Source of the DNA: an uncultured Opitutia bacterium
GTDB taxonomy: Bacteria; Verrucomicrobiota; Verrucomicrobiia; Opitutales; UBA953
Direction: 5' to 3'
DNA length: 31,192 bases
Assembly (NCBI GenBank): GCA_903895475.1
Contig: CAITUF010000037.1
Location: 1 to 31,192 of the forward strand
Shown here: one piece after another, positions 7,231-16,159 of the stretch
How positions within the stretch are numbered: the stretch's first letter is position 1
Layout of the letters: the number at the start of each line of letters is the position of its first letter
Made by a program: the position numbers and the translations under genes
The notes under the pieces: model-generated
Told to the model about the DNA's origin: nothing
Databases searched by the model: none
Seen by the model: only the letters and a program-made list of their open reading frames with translations

Positions 7231-9162
7231 ATGCCTAAACTGCTTTGTTCCTTTCTCGCCTATGTCGCTTTCGCGACGCTGGCCATCGCGCAGGCTCCGC
7301 AGCCTGGGGCCGCGGTCTCCGGCGGCGGTGGTGGCGACTACCGCAGTTCGTCGGGTGAGGCCATGGGCGATCGCCTATTCGACGTGAACAGCGACTCCGT
7401 TGATATGGAGAACGGCTCCATGCAGTGGAAGGGGAAGACTTTTAACCTGGGTAACTCGCGCGCCATGCGCATGCGCTTTGAGCGCTACCTCGCTTCCCCG
7501 GCGGCCGGCGGCGATATGACCAAGTATATCGCGACGCTGACGCAGATTGAAAAGATTCTGGGGCCTAATGTGGTCACGCAGAATAACATCACCGCCAGCC
7601 AGCAGGCGGCCTTTGATCTACTCTTCGTGGCGGCCGAGCATGAGGTCGATGGTAATAACTGCCTGACCATCGCTACCCAAGTGAAGAAGGTCTGGTCGAT
7701 GCGCGCGGAGTTCCGCGACCTTAATATTAATAAGAATCAGTTGGAGACCCTGCGGAAGATACAGGAGGGAGTGGTTGTCAACCGGGCGGAGCGCATGGAG
7801 GAAGCCAATGATTCTAAGGCCAATTCGCCGACGACCGCTAGCGGCGGCAAGGCGACCTTGAACAAGACTTCCCAGGGCCAGACCGAGCTGGGCTTTCGGG
7901 TGAAAGATGAACAGCGCACGCAGGCTGAAATCCTTGCCAAGAATGCGGAGATGATCGCGCTGGGCTTGAAGGCACAGGTTGAGTTTCAGTCGCAGATGGT
8001 CGGCTTCCTGCTCGCCCGTCGCTACCGTCACTGCCTCATCACCAGCGCCTTCTACCGCGTTCTCTTTAAGGGCGGTAATCAGAACATTAGGGTCGGCGCC
8101 AAGGAAGTGAAGGAGTTCTTCCCGGTCTCGGATTTCGTGCCAACGTTGGAATCGGTCGACACCTTGGCCCGCGAGGCCATGGGCGACGTCACCACAGGCA
8201 TGCGCACCGTCGACGACCTCTACAAGCAAGGCGAACTCTACGGGGCTTTTGAGCGCCTCCAGGAAACCTATTTTCTCGGTGAATTTGAGCCGTCGGTGAT
8301 GATGTATGAGCAGGTCAAGAAGCGCGAGATGCTCGACCTTTGGCGCGACCTCCGGGAACTGCAACGCCTCGGCGACGAGCGCGATCTCGCTAACGTTGAA
8401 GCCTACGTGAATAAGGTCCGCGGTCGCGCCCGTGACTTCCCCGGCGCCGCTATCCTGTCGCGGGTAAATAACGCGATTAACGCTTCGAATATGGCGGTGC
8501 TTTCGGCCAAGCAGGCCGCCCTCAGTGGCGATACGGCCAAGGCCGAATCTGCCCTGGAACGAGCCACCAAGATTTGGCCGCAGAACCCGTCCGTGAAGGA
8601 ATTCGCCAATCAGGTCGTGAGCCGCCAAGACAAACTTTCTTTGATGGTGCCAGAGTTCGATCGGATGATTGCCGAGGCCCGCTGGCGCGAGGTCTTCAAT
8701 AAGAAGTTAGAGTTCGCTTTGGCGCTGGCCCAGGACAAGCCCCGTTCGGATAAGCTCCGCGAAGTCATTAACCGCGTCGGCGAGCTCGACGCTAATATCC
8801 AGAAGGCCTCCGTGCTGGCCTCGCAGAATAACCCTTACCTCGCCTGGGACGTGATCGTCGAGATTTCCAAGAAGGAGAGCGATGACTTGGTCCTCGCCAA
8901 GACGCGTTCGGATATCGCGCCACTGGTCGCCGACTACGCCCGTCTCATCGGCCTAGCCGAGAAGCTCGAGCGTGAAGGCGGCGAAGCGGCCGCTTTGACT
9001 GCTTGGATGGCGGCGCAGGACCTTAATCCCGCCTCGCCCTCGTGCGGTGCCGCCGTGAAGCGTCTGGCCGCCTTGGTGGCCAAGTCGGCCGCGATAAAGG
9101 CTGCCACGACCACGCCGATTCCAGCGGCAGTCGACGAAGTGCCGGTACCGACCGGCAAGTAA
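7231..9162 (+). CDS. Large exported helical protein with TPR-like C-terminal part, unknown function
   Basis: A protein of about 643 residues. The ATG at 7231 is chosen because it begins the signal peptide MPKLLCSFLAYVAFATLAIAQ; the in-frame TTG at 7219 would overlap the previous gene's stop. After a Gly/Ser-rich linker (about 27-45), the segment MQWKGKTFNLGNSRAMRMRFERYLASP lies near residue 70. The rest is mostly long charged helices. The stretch AALSGDTAKAESALERATKIWPQNPSVKEF, around residue 430, looks like a tetratricopeptide unit, and more helical pairs follow. No enzyme motif is visible; a scaffold or envelope-assembly role is possible but unproven. It is coupled to the small membrane protein upstream and converges on the MBL gene with a 4-bp gap. 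Confidence 0.8.
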   Translation: MPKLLCSFLAYVAFATLAIAQAPQPGAAVSGGGGGDYRSSSGEAMGDRLFDVNSDSVDMENGSMQWKGKTFNLGNSRAMRMRFERYLASPAAGGDMTKYIATLTQIEKILGPNVVTQNNITASQQAAFDLLFVAAEHEVDGNNCLTIATQVKKVWSMRAEFRDLNINKNQLETLRKIQEGVVVNRAERMEEANDSKANSPTTASGGKATLNKTSQGQTELGFRVKDEQRTQAEILAKNAEMIALGLKAQVEFQSQMVGFLLARRYRHCLITSAFYRVLFKGGNQNIRVGAKEVKEFFPVSDFVPTLESVDTLAREAMGDVTTGMRTVDDLYKQGELYGAFERLQETYFLGEFEPSVMMYEQVKKREMLDLWRDLRELQRLGDERDLANVEAYVNKVRGRARDFPGAAILSRVNNAINASNMAVLSAKQAALSGDTAKAESALERATKIWPQNPSVKEFANQVVSRQDKLSLMVPEFDRMIAEARWREVFNKKLEFALALAQDKPRSDKLREVINRVGELDANIQKASVLASQNNPYLAWDVIVEISKKESDDLVLAKTRSDIAPLVADYARLIGLAEKLEREGGEAAALTAWMAAQDLNPASPSCGAAVKRLAALVAKSAAIKAATTTPIPAAVDEVPVPTGK

Positions 9163-9166
9163 GCCC

Positions 9167-9961
9167 CTACCAGCTGCTAACGGGGTCGTCCTCGAGCGGG
9201 TCGACAACGGTGACGCGTACGTCCGCCTTGTGCTGACGGACCGCATTCATGACCTCGTCCACGAGGACGGTGCGATTGCATTCCTTACTGAGGTGGCCGA
9301 GGAAGAGTTCGGAGGTCTGCCATTCGCGTAAGCCGAGTAGCAGGTCGCGGGCGGCATGGTTGGAGAGGTGGCCATGGTTGCCGCGGATACGTTGTTTGAG
9401 GTGCAGCGGCCGCTTAGAAAGGTCGAGCATCTCGTCGTCGTAGTTCGCTTCGAGCACGAGGATATCCGCCAGCGCGCAATGGTGCTTAACCACGTCGGTC
9501 GCATGTCCGAGATCCGTCAGCCACGTGACGCGCTTAGCGGGACGGGCGTCCTCGGCCGGGCAGTCGATGGCGTAACCGACTGGGTCGGCGGCGTCGTGTG
9601 GAATCGGGATAGAGGTGATTTGGAGTCCGCGAAACTCAAACGTAGTACCCGTCTCGAAGAGTTGCCAGTCGGGTTTCACCTTCAGCGCCCCTTGGATACG
9701 CCGGGCAGTTTCGCGGTTGGCGAAGACCTTTAACGCGGGGTTTTGACGAAGGAGGGCCGCAAGCCCGATACAGTGGTCGGAATGTTCGTGCGTGATGAGG
9801 ACGGCGTCCAAGGCGGCACAGGCCAAGCCGAGCTTGGCTAAGGAGGCCTCCAGCCGCGGGCCTTGGAAACCAGCGTCCAGCATGAGGCGGGTGCCGCCAG
9901 ACTCCAAGATTGAGCAGTTGCCGGAACTGCTCGTGCCGAGGATGTGGAAGGCGAAGGCCAT
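9167..9961 (-). CDS. MBL-fold metallo-hydrolase, YycJ/WalJ-like
   Basis: A 264-residue protein of the metallo-beta-lactamase superfamily. From the preferred ATG at 9961 it begins MAFAFHILGTSSSGNCS, a start typical of the YycJ/WalJ group. The metal-binding HxHxDH motif is THEHSDHC (His58, His60, Asp62, His63). Further ligands are expected in IPHDAADPVGY, the WLTDLGHA Asp and the final LGHLSKEC His. YycJ-type proteins are thought to be 5' to 3' exonucleases or cell-wall-related hydrolases; which applies here cannot be told. The upstream in-frame extension to 10000 is not supported by family length. The gene is divergent from glgC across 107 bp. Confidence 0.88.
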   Translation of the reverse strand: MAFAFHILGTSSSGNCSILESGGTRLMLDAGFQGPRLEASLAKLGLACAALDAVLITHEHSDHCIGLAALLRQNPALKVFANRETARRIQGALKVKPDWQLFETGTTFEFRGLQITSIPIPHDAADPVGYAIDCPAEDARPAKRVTWLTDLGHATDVVKHHCALADILVLEANYDDEMLDLSKRPLHLKQRIRGNHGHLSNHAARDLLLGLREWQTSELFLGHLSKECNRTVLVDEVMNAVRQHKADVRVTVVDPLEDDPVSSW

Positions 9962-10068
9962 GCAGGGGTCGTAGCAAACCTGCCATTGGTCCGTCTTCAA
10001 GCCGCCATTCGGCCTTTTCGCTTGAGGCGGTTTCCCTGCGGGGCGAGACTGTCGGCATCCCGCCTGCT

Positions 10069-11364
10069 ATGCATACCCTTCCTCGAGTCATCAGTATTAT
10101 CATGGGCGGCGGCCGCGGTTCCCGCCTTTACCCGCTGACCAAGGATCGCTGCAAGCCGGCGGTACCGTTGGCGGGAAACTACCGCTTGGTCGACATCCCG
10201 ATCAGCAATTGCCTGAATTCGGGGTTTAATCAGATTTTCGTCCTCACGCAGTTTAACACGGCATCCCTGCACAAGCATATCCAGCAGACGTATAAGTTCG
10301 ACGGCTTCGGCCGCGGGTTTGTTGACATCCTCGCTGCCGAGCAGACTGGCGATAAGGAGTCTTGGTATCAAGGCACCGCCGACGCGGTCCGCCAGAACCT
10401 CCACCACTATAACCTGAAAGACGAGGACTTGGTGCTCATCCTCTCGGGGGACCAGCTCTACCGCCTGGATTTCGCCGACCTCGTCCGTCAGCACATCGAA
10501 TCGGCCGCCGACGTCACGATCGCCGCGAAGGCCATGCCCTCCGACCAAGTTTCCGCCCTCGGCGTGATGCGCGTTAATCCCGACCTCTGCGTTTCGGAAT
10601 TCGTCGAGAAGCCGACGGACCCAGAGGTCATCAAGTCCCTCGTCCTCGGAGGCAAAGCCCGCGCCCGTCTGGCCGACCAGTCCGACCGCCCCTATTGCTT
10701 GGCTTCGATGGGAATTTACCTGTTCTCCGGCCGCGTGATGCGCGAAGCCCTGGCTGACCCTGCCCAGACCGACTTTGGCAAGGAAGTGATCCCTGGCCTG
10801 CTGAAGACGAAGCGTATGATGGGGTATGTTTTCGATGGCTATTGGGAGGACATCGGCACGGTGGGCTCATTCTGGGAGTGTAACCTGACGTTGACCGACC
10901 CGGTGCCGCCGTTCGATTTCTTTGATGGCGCCAATCCGGTCTACACCCACGCCCGTTACCTGCCGACTGCTAAGCTGAACGGTTGTAGGGCCCACCGTGT
11001 GCTGATGGCTGACGGCGCGATCGTCGATGATTCGGAGATCAACCGCTGCGTCATCGGGGTGCGTTCGGTCGTGCGTGGCGGCTCCCGTCTGGAGAATGTG
11101 GTGATGATGGGTGCAGATGCTTTTGAGCGCCCGCATGACCTGGCCAAGAATCATGCCCTCGGTCGCCCGGATATTGGCGTCGGACCCAATTGCTTTATCC
11201 GCAACGCCATCATTGATAAGAACGCGCGGATCGGTGCAGGTTGCCGTCTTTCGCCGACGGGCTTACCAGAAAAGTGGGAAAGCGATGCGTTATTTGTCCG
11301 TGACGGGGTCATTGTAGTCAAGAAGGGTGCGGTCGTTCCCCCAGGCACGGTCGTCGGCGAATGA
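10069..11364 (+). CDS. glgC: Glucose-1-phosphate adenylyltransferase (ADP-glucose pyrophosphorylase)
   Basis: Makes ADP-glucose from ATP and glucose-1-phosphate, the committed step of bacterial glycogen synthesis. The 431-residue product is the usual length. The nucleotidyltransferase domain shows GGGRGSRLYPLTKDRCKPAVPLAGNYRLVDIP (from residue 13), the metal/nucleotide LILSGDQLYRLDF, the sugar-phosphate EFVEKPTDP, and YWEDIGTVGSFWECNL. The C-terminal third is a left-handed beta-helix-like region with repeated hydrophobic hexads. The ATG at 10069 is chosen because family homology starts at residue 4; the reading frame stays open further upstream but is shadow. No SD is seen. Its stop overlaps the start of a membrane protein gene (ATGA), so the two are translationally coupled. 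Confidence 0.97.
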   Translation: MHTLPRVISIIMGGGRGSRLYPLTKDRCKPAVPLAGNYRLVDIPISNCLNSGFNQIFVLTQFNTASLHKHIQQTYKFDGFGRGFVDILAAEQTGDKESWYQGTADAVRQNLHHYNLKDEDLVLILSGDQLYRLDFADLVRQHIESAADVTIAAKAMPSDQVSALGVMRVNPDLCVSEFVEKPTDPEVIKSLVLGGKARARLADQSDRPYCLASMGIYLFSGRVMREALADPAQTDFGKEVIPGLLKTKRMMGYVFDGYWEDIGTVGSFWECNLTLTDPVPPFDFFDGANPVYTHARYLPTAKLNGCRAHRVLMADGAIVDDSEINRCVIGVRSVVRGGSRLENVVMMGADAFERPHDLAKNHALGRPDIGVGPNCFIRNAIIDKNARIGAGCRLSPTGLPEKWESDALFVRDGVIVVKKGAVVPPGTVVGE

Positions 11365-12482
11365 AAAACTACGGTCGAACCTATTGGTTCACTTGGGGCT
11401 TTCTGATTCTCGCAGCCTCCTTTACTGGAGTGGCTTCGGTGAAGGGTGCCTTCTTTGGCGGGATGGTGGCGGCTATCGTGTCGACCTTGGCGACGCGCCC
11501 CTATGAGCGCCTCGGTGCCCGCTTCGCCCCTTTGCTTGGTGCGCTGCTGGGTGTGCTCTGGGCCATCGCCAAACTTTATTATGTCCAGTGGTCGGGGGAC
11601 GCTGACGATTATGCCTTGGCCCGTTGGAACATCGGTACCGCTATCGCCATCCACGCCGCTGGTTTCGCCGGTGGGGCTTTGCTGGCTGCTTTGGCGGCCG
11701 CCCAGCCCTTGGGACGATCAATCTTCGCCGGCGCGGCACTGGCCGCCGCCATGACGGCCGTCCCTTACGGCTTCATTGACTGGGTAGACTATCGCGTCGC
11801 TGGACCCGTTGAGGTGGTGCTCTTCGCCTCCGCCCCTGTCCTCGCCAACGAAGCGCCGCAACGTCGCCCTGGGGCCGAGGCGCCTGTGCTTTCGCCGGAT
11901 GAGGTCAAGTCCCTGAAGGAGTCGCTCCTAGTGGTGGAAGGACCAGGTGGACTTGAGGTACTCGATGACCTTGGCCGACGTTATTGGCCCCTCTGGCGCA
12001 AGCGCTTTAACTATCCAGGCAACCGTGGTGGCCCCGTGCGCCGTGTGCTGGTCTTGATGCCGCCCGACGAGCGGTCGCCCGAGGATGCCATGCCCATCGC
12101 TGGCGTTGGAAAGTGGAATTTTGTCGTCGGCGCTGACCCAAAGGGCGTCTGCGTTGTGCGTTTGGGTGGAGAGCGTGGAGCGGTGACGACTGCGCCGGAG
12201 CTTTTTAAGGCGATCACCTTAACGTTGGAACAGCAGGGTGCCACCACGGCCGCCGCCCGTGCGTCGTATGCTCCTTATCAGTTCTGTACCATCTCCGTTG
12301 TGCGCGAATCGCCCTTCGGTCAGTTTTACCTACCAGACCCGGTGAAGACGGGCCAGCCATATGCCTTCGATTACGACTACACGGATGTCGTGCGGATGGC
12401 CCAGGCGGCCGAAGCGAAACGGAATGCCGTGCCGCCCGTTGCTGTGCCAGCGGTTCCAGACCTCAAGTCACCCAGTAAGTAA
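11361..12482 (+). CDS. Multi-pass membrane protein with soluble C-terminal domain, unknown function
   Basis: The 373-residue protein has about four or five hydrophobic segments in its first 165 residues (starting WFTWGFLILAASFTGVASV, then LLGALLGVLWAIAKLYYV, IAIHAAGFAGGALLAALAAA and IFAGAALAAAMTAVPYGF). A soluble region follows from about residue 170 (LSPDEVKSLKESLLVVEGPGGLEVLDDLGRRYWPLWRKRF). The C-terminal domain ends with FYLPDPVKTGQPYAFDYDYTDVVRMAQAAEAKR and a Pro/Val-rich tail. I do not recognise it. The 4-bp ATGA overlap with glgC says the two are made together, but nothing in the sequence ties it to glycogen chemistry. Its stop lies 3 bp from the convergent ABC exporter gene. Confidence 0.82.
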   Translation: MKNYGRTYWFTWGFLILAASFTGVASVKGAFFGGMVAAIVSTLATRPYERLGARFAPLLGALLGVLWAIAKLYYVQWSGDADDYALARWNIGTAIAIHAAGFAGGALLAALAAAQPLGRSIFAGAALAAAMTAVPYGFIDWVDYRVAGPVEVVLFASAPVLANEAPQRRPGAEAPVLSPDEVKSLKESLLVVEGPGGLEVLDDLGRRYWPLWRKRFNYPGNRGGPVRRVLVLMPPDERSPEDAMPIAGVGKWNFVVGADPKGVCVVRLGGERGAVTTAPELFKAITLTLEQQGATTAAARASYAPYQFCTISVVRESPFGQFYLPDPVKTGQPYAFDYDYTDVVRMAQAAEAKRNAVPPVAVPAVPDLKSPSK

Positions 12483-12485
12483 GCC

Positions 12486-14297
12486 TCAGTTCGTCGAACT
12501 GAGGAAGTCGCGGTGCAGTGAGGCGTAGGCGCCGTTGAGGGCGACGAGTTCGTTGTGCGTCCCGCGTTCGACGATTCGGCCTTGGTCCATCACGAGGACT
12601 TGGTCGGCTTTGCGAATGGTACTGAGTCGGTGGGCGACCACGAAGCTCGTGCGGCCCGTCATTAAGCGGGCGAGCGCCAACTGCAGACGGGATTCGGTCA
12701 GGGTATCAACGGCGCTGGTGGCTTCGTCCAGTACGAGGATGCGGGGGTTGGCCATGAGCGCGCGGGCGAAGGCCACCAGCTGCTGCTGGCCGAGCGAAAG
12801 TCCGCGGCCTTTTTCCGAACACTGCGTGTGGATACCGTTCGGGAGTGCCTCGATGAGGTCCAGGCAGTCGAGGTCGCGGAAGGCCTGGCGAACTTCCTCG
12901 TCGGATGCATCCGGCCGCGCGGACTTCACATTCTCAGCGATGGTGCCGGCAAAGAGGAAGTTCTGCTGGAACACGAAGCCCGTTTGGCGGCGCAGGGAAA
13001 TTTGCTGAATCTCAGCGAGGTCGAGGTCATCGAGCCGGATGCCGCCAGAGTCGGGGAGTTGGAACTTGGCCAGCAGGCCGATGATGGTCGACTTACCGGA
13101 GCCCGTGTGGCCGACGAGTGCGATGACTTGGCCCGGTTGGGCAACAAAAGAAACTCCATGCAGCACGCGCTGGCCAGGGAGATAGGAGAAGGTGACGTCC
13201 TGGAACTCCACCTTGCCCTTGAGTGGCGGGCATTCCTTGGCGGTGGGGGCGTCAGACCACGCGGGGGCCGTGTCGAGTAGGCGGAAATAGCGTTCCGCAC
13301 CGGCCATCGCCAAGGTGGCTTCGGAAAGCTGCGTTCCGATGATGGTGATCGGCGAGAAGAACAAGTCCGCCAGGAAGAAGAACGTCAGGAGGTCACCGAG
13401 TCCAGTGCTGCCACCGGAAAGCGCCGCCCAGCCACCGACGCCAACGAGGGCCGCCAAGAAGCCTTGGGAGTTGAGTTCGAGCAGTGGTAGATAAAGCGCA
13501 CTGAGGCTAGCGGTCTTAACCACATTACCAGCCAGCGTATGGACCAGACGGGAGAAGATGCCAGCGTTCGTGTCTTCCCGCGCGAAGCCTTGGGTGACGC
13601 GGATACCTTGGACGGTTTCGGCCAGCGCTGAGGTGACGCGCGAGAAGCTTTCTTGTTGGATGCGCGAGGCCTGCAGGATCTTACCACGGAAGAAGCCATG
13701 GATGAGCAGTAGGCCGGGCACGATGGCCAGCAGGACCAAGAAGAGCTGCGGGTTCACCCAGAGCATCAGCCCAGCGGCACAGGTCATCTGGCCGATAGAG
13801 ACCACCGTGATGAAGAAGTTATTTTGGATACCGTTCCGCATGGCCTCGATGTCCGAGATCATCCGGCTGATGAGGCTACCGTGGCGGCGGCCGTGGAAGA
13901 AGGACAAGGGCTGGGTCAGCAAATGCTTCATCAACTTGTCACGGAGGTCGCGCAAGACGGCTTCGCCAATCTGGTGGGCTAGCCGGATGCGCCAGTAGAG
14001 GGCGATGTCGGCAACGATGACTGCACCCAAGAAGAGCAGGAGCCATTCAGCGGTGCCGACGCCGTCGCCCGCGGAGATGGGGCCTTTTATGATATGCCCG
14101 ACCAGCCAGGCCAGCAACGGTAAGGCCAAAGCGCGGAAGGCGCAGAGCCAGAGCAAGGCGTTGCGTTGGCCGCGGTGGGCCTCCGTGAAGGAGAGTAGGC
14201 GGGCGATAGTCGACCAGCGCAGCGGGAGGCGGTCGGGTTCTTCCTCGTCGGGGCGAATCCGGCGGACAGCGATCTCGAGGCGGGAGGGCTGGCTCAT
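12486..14297 (-). CDS. ABC exporter half, catalytically complete ATPase (MsbA/LmrA-like)
   Basis: A 603-residue type IV exporter half: six transmembrane helices in about residues 45-330, then an ATPase domain. Walker A is GHTGSGKST (396-404), the Q-loop is VFQQNFLF, Walker B is LVLDEATSAVD with catalytic Glu525, and the switch His lies in VAHRLST. The signature is LSLGQ (500-504) instead of LSGGQ. The start codon overlaps the previous exporter gene by 4 bp, and an AAGGAG lies 7 bp before the ATG, one of the few good Shine-Dalgarno sites here. With its partner it should form a heterodimer in the inner membrane. The substrate is unknown; lipids, peptides and drugs are all possible for this class. 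Confidence 0.93.
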   Translation of the reverse strand: MSQPSRLEIAVRRIRPDEEEPDRLPLRWSTIARLLSFTEAHRGQRNALLWLCAFRALALPLLAWLVGHIIKGPISAGDGVGTAEWLLLFLGAVIVADIALYWRIRLAHQIGEAVLRDLRDKLMKHLLTQPLSFFHGRRHGSLISRMISDIEAMRNGIQNNFFITVVSIGQMTCAAGLMLWVNPQLFLVLLAIVPGLLLIHGFFRGKILQASRIQQESFSRVTSALAETVQGIRVTQGFAREDTNAGIFSRLVHTLAGNVVKTASLSALYLPLLELNSQGFLAALVGVGGWAALSGGSTGLGDLLTFFFLADLFFSPITIIGTQLSEATLAMAGAERYFRLLDTAPAWSDAPTAKECPPLKGKVEFQDVTFSYLPGQRVLHGVSFVAQPGQVIALVGHTGSGKSTIIGLLAKFQLPDSGGIRLDDLDLAEIQQISLRRQTGFVFQQNFLFAGTIAENVKSARPDASDEEVRQAFRDLDCLDLIEALPNGIHTQCSEKGRGLSLGQQQLVAFARALMANPRILVLDEATSAVDTLTESRLQLALARLMTGRTSFVVAHRLSTIRKADQVLVMDQGRIVERGTHNELVALNGAYASLHRDFLSSTN

Positions 14298-16123
14298 GCT
14301 TGGGCTCCTTCCGATTGGATGAGGATGGCGCGCCGGTAGTGCCCATCTTCCGCCATAAGTTGTGCGTGGGTACCTTGCTGAATCAGCCGCCCCCGGTCGA
14401 ACACGAGGACGAGGTCGGCGCGACGCAGGGTGCTCAGACGGTGCGCCACGATGAAGGTCGTGCGGCCTTCCATGGCCGCTTCCATGGCCTCCATGATTTC
14501 CTTCTCGGTCTCGGCATCGATGGCCGAGGTCGGGTCATCGAGTAGCAGGACGGTCGGCTCCAGTAAGAGGGCCCGAGCGATGGCGAGGCGCTGGCGCTGG
14601 CCGCCGGAGAGGTTCACGCCGCCTTCCCCGAGGAACGTCTCGTAGCCTTCGGGGAAGGCCAGGATGAAATCGTGGGCGCCGGCGATCTTGGCCGCACGTT
14701 CAATACGCTCCTGGCTGGCGTCGGGATGGCCAAAGGCGATGTTGGCTGCAATGGTGTTTGAGAAGAGGAAGTTCTCTTGGAAGACCATCCCAACCTGCCG
14801 GCGGAGCTCTTGCAGTGGCAGCGTGCGCACATCGTGCCCGTCGAGCAGCACGCGGCCGTGGCGGGGGTCGTAGAAGCGCGGGATGAGCGAGAGGAGCGCG
14901 GACTTGCCCGCCCCCGTGGCCCCCGCGATGGCGATGCGCTGGCCGGGCTCGGCCACGAAGTTCACGTCCTTCAGGACGGTGGCGTTCTCGTTGTACTCGA
15001 AAGATACATTATCGAAAGTCACGCGGCCGAGGAAGCGGCCGGGCGAACGGGCGTCGGGTTGCGAAGCCACGCCCGGATCGGTATCGAGAATTTCAAAAAT
15101 CCTTTTGGCACCCGCGAGCGAGACCTGCGCGTTGTCGACCACGGAAGCCACGGTGGTTACTTGGGTGGCGAACTGCTGGAGTAGTCCAGCGAAGGTCACG
15201 AGCCCCGTGCCCAAGGTAATTTGCCCCTGCATCACCATCCAGCCGCCGTAGCCCAGCAGAATGATCATCGAGAGGCGGTTGAGTCCATCGATCACCGGCC
15301 AGAAGAGGGCAATCTCGCCGAAGACCTTGCGCTTCTGTACGCGGATGTCCTCGCTCCAGCCAGCAAAGCGACCGAGGACGCGGCTCTCGAGCGAGAAGCC
15401 TTTGACGACTTGGATGCCTTGGACGTTCTCGGAGAAACCTAAGACCATGCGGTCCATGAGGTCCCGATTCTCCTCGTAGGCCGGCCGGACTTTCTTGGAG
15501 AACCGGACGGCGAACCAGATCTGAATGGGCAGCACCGAGAGGCAGGCGAGCGTGAGGCGCCAGTCGGTGCGGAACATGTAGACCGAGCACACGATGAGCG
15601 TGACCGTGATGATGGCCAGTTGCAGGAGCACGCCTTCGATGAAGATACGGACTGAGTGGGCGTCGGAGGTGACTCGGTTGATGATGGAGCCACTGGCGTT
15701 GGAGTCGAAGAAGCGGAAACTCAGCTGTTGAAGCTTGGCGAAGACCTGGGCACGGAGGTTAACCACGATGCGCCCGTGCATGAAATGCACCGAGACGAGG
15801 CCAAAGACGTAGGAGAGGGCAGCGCGCAGGAGAGCGATGACGATGATGCCGCCCGATAGCCACCAGAGCGTGGCGACGTTATCGCTGCCTTTCGGAATGA
15901 AGAAAGGTAATGACGGGGCTGGGACGTTCGCATCCGCACAGTGGCGGATGAAGTCGATCGCAATGCCCGTGAGCACGAAGACCGCGACCGTAAAGACGAC
16001 TAAGATAAGCTGCAGCCCCAGCAACTGGAGGCAGTCCGTACGGTGCGACCAAGCGATGCTCAGCAGCCGGCGCAACGTCGGTGCCGTCGCGTTCGTCTGC
16101 GTTGAGTCGGGTGCGGTGGACAT
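14294..16123 (-). CDS. ABC exporter half with degenerate ATPase site, partner of the adjacent gene
   Basis: A 609-residue exporter half: transmembrane domain in about residues 25-335 and an ATPase domain after 365. Walker A is GATGAGKS (401-408), the signature is canonical LSGGQ (505-509), and the switch His is in VAHRLST. Walker B reads LLLDDPTSAID, so the usual catalytic Glu is Asp530. This is the mark of the degenerate half of heterodimeric exporters such as TM287/288. Paired with the other subunit it gives one competent site (Glu525 of the partner with this LSGGQ) and one weak site (Asp530 with the partner's LSLGQ). It lies 36 bp after the ilvE-type gene and overlaps its partner by 4 bp. 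Confidence 0.93.
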   Translation of the reverse strand: MSTAPDSTQTNATAPTLRRLLSIAWSHRTDCLQLLGLQLILVVFTVAVFVLTGIAIDFIRHCADANVPAPSLPFFIPKGSDNVATLWWLSGGIIVIALLRAALSYVFGLVSVHFMHGRIVVNLRAQVFAKLQQLSFRFFDSNASGSIINRVTSDAHSVRIFIEGVLLQLAIITVTLIVCSVYMFRTDWRLTLACLSVLPIQIWFAVRFSKKVRPAYEENRDLMDRMVLGFSENVQGIQVVKGFSLESRVLGRFAGWSEDIRVQKRKVFGEIALFWPVIDGLNRLSMIILLGYGGWMVMQGQITLGTGLVTFAGLLQQFATQVTTVASVVDNAQVSLAGAKRIFEILDTDPGVASQPDARSPGRFLGRVTFDNVSFEYNENATVLKDVNFVAEPGQRIAIAGATGAGKSALLSLIPRFYDPRHGRVLLDGHDVRTLPLQELRRQVGMVFQENFLFSNTIAANIAFGHPDASQERIERAAKIAGAHDFILAFPEGYETFLGEGGVNLSGGQRQRLAIARALLLEPTVLLLDDPTSAIDAETEKEIMEAMEAAMEGRTTFIVAHRLSTLRRADLVLVFDRGRLIQQGTHAQLMAEDGHYRRAILIQSEGAQA

Positions 16124-16159
16124 GCGGCAGTTTCCGGGTTTAGGCCCGGAAGGACGGCC

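Noticed and set aside
7618..8628. Open frame of 336 codons on the minus strand, opposite the exported helical protein
   Set aside because: It has no signal peptide or motif, and it lies inside a gene whose signal peptide and coupling to its neighbour support the plus-strand reading.
9998..10045. GC-rich nested inverted repeats (GCCG..CGGC, CCGCC..GGCGG) in the MBL/glgC divergent region
   Set aside because: No gene on either strand ends here and the stems are short; chance pairing in GC-rich DNA is the simpler explanation.
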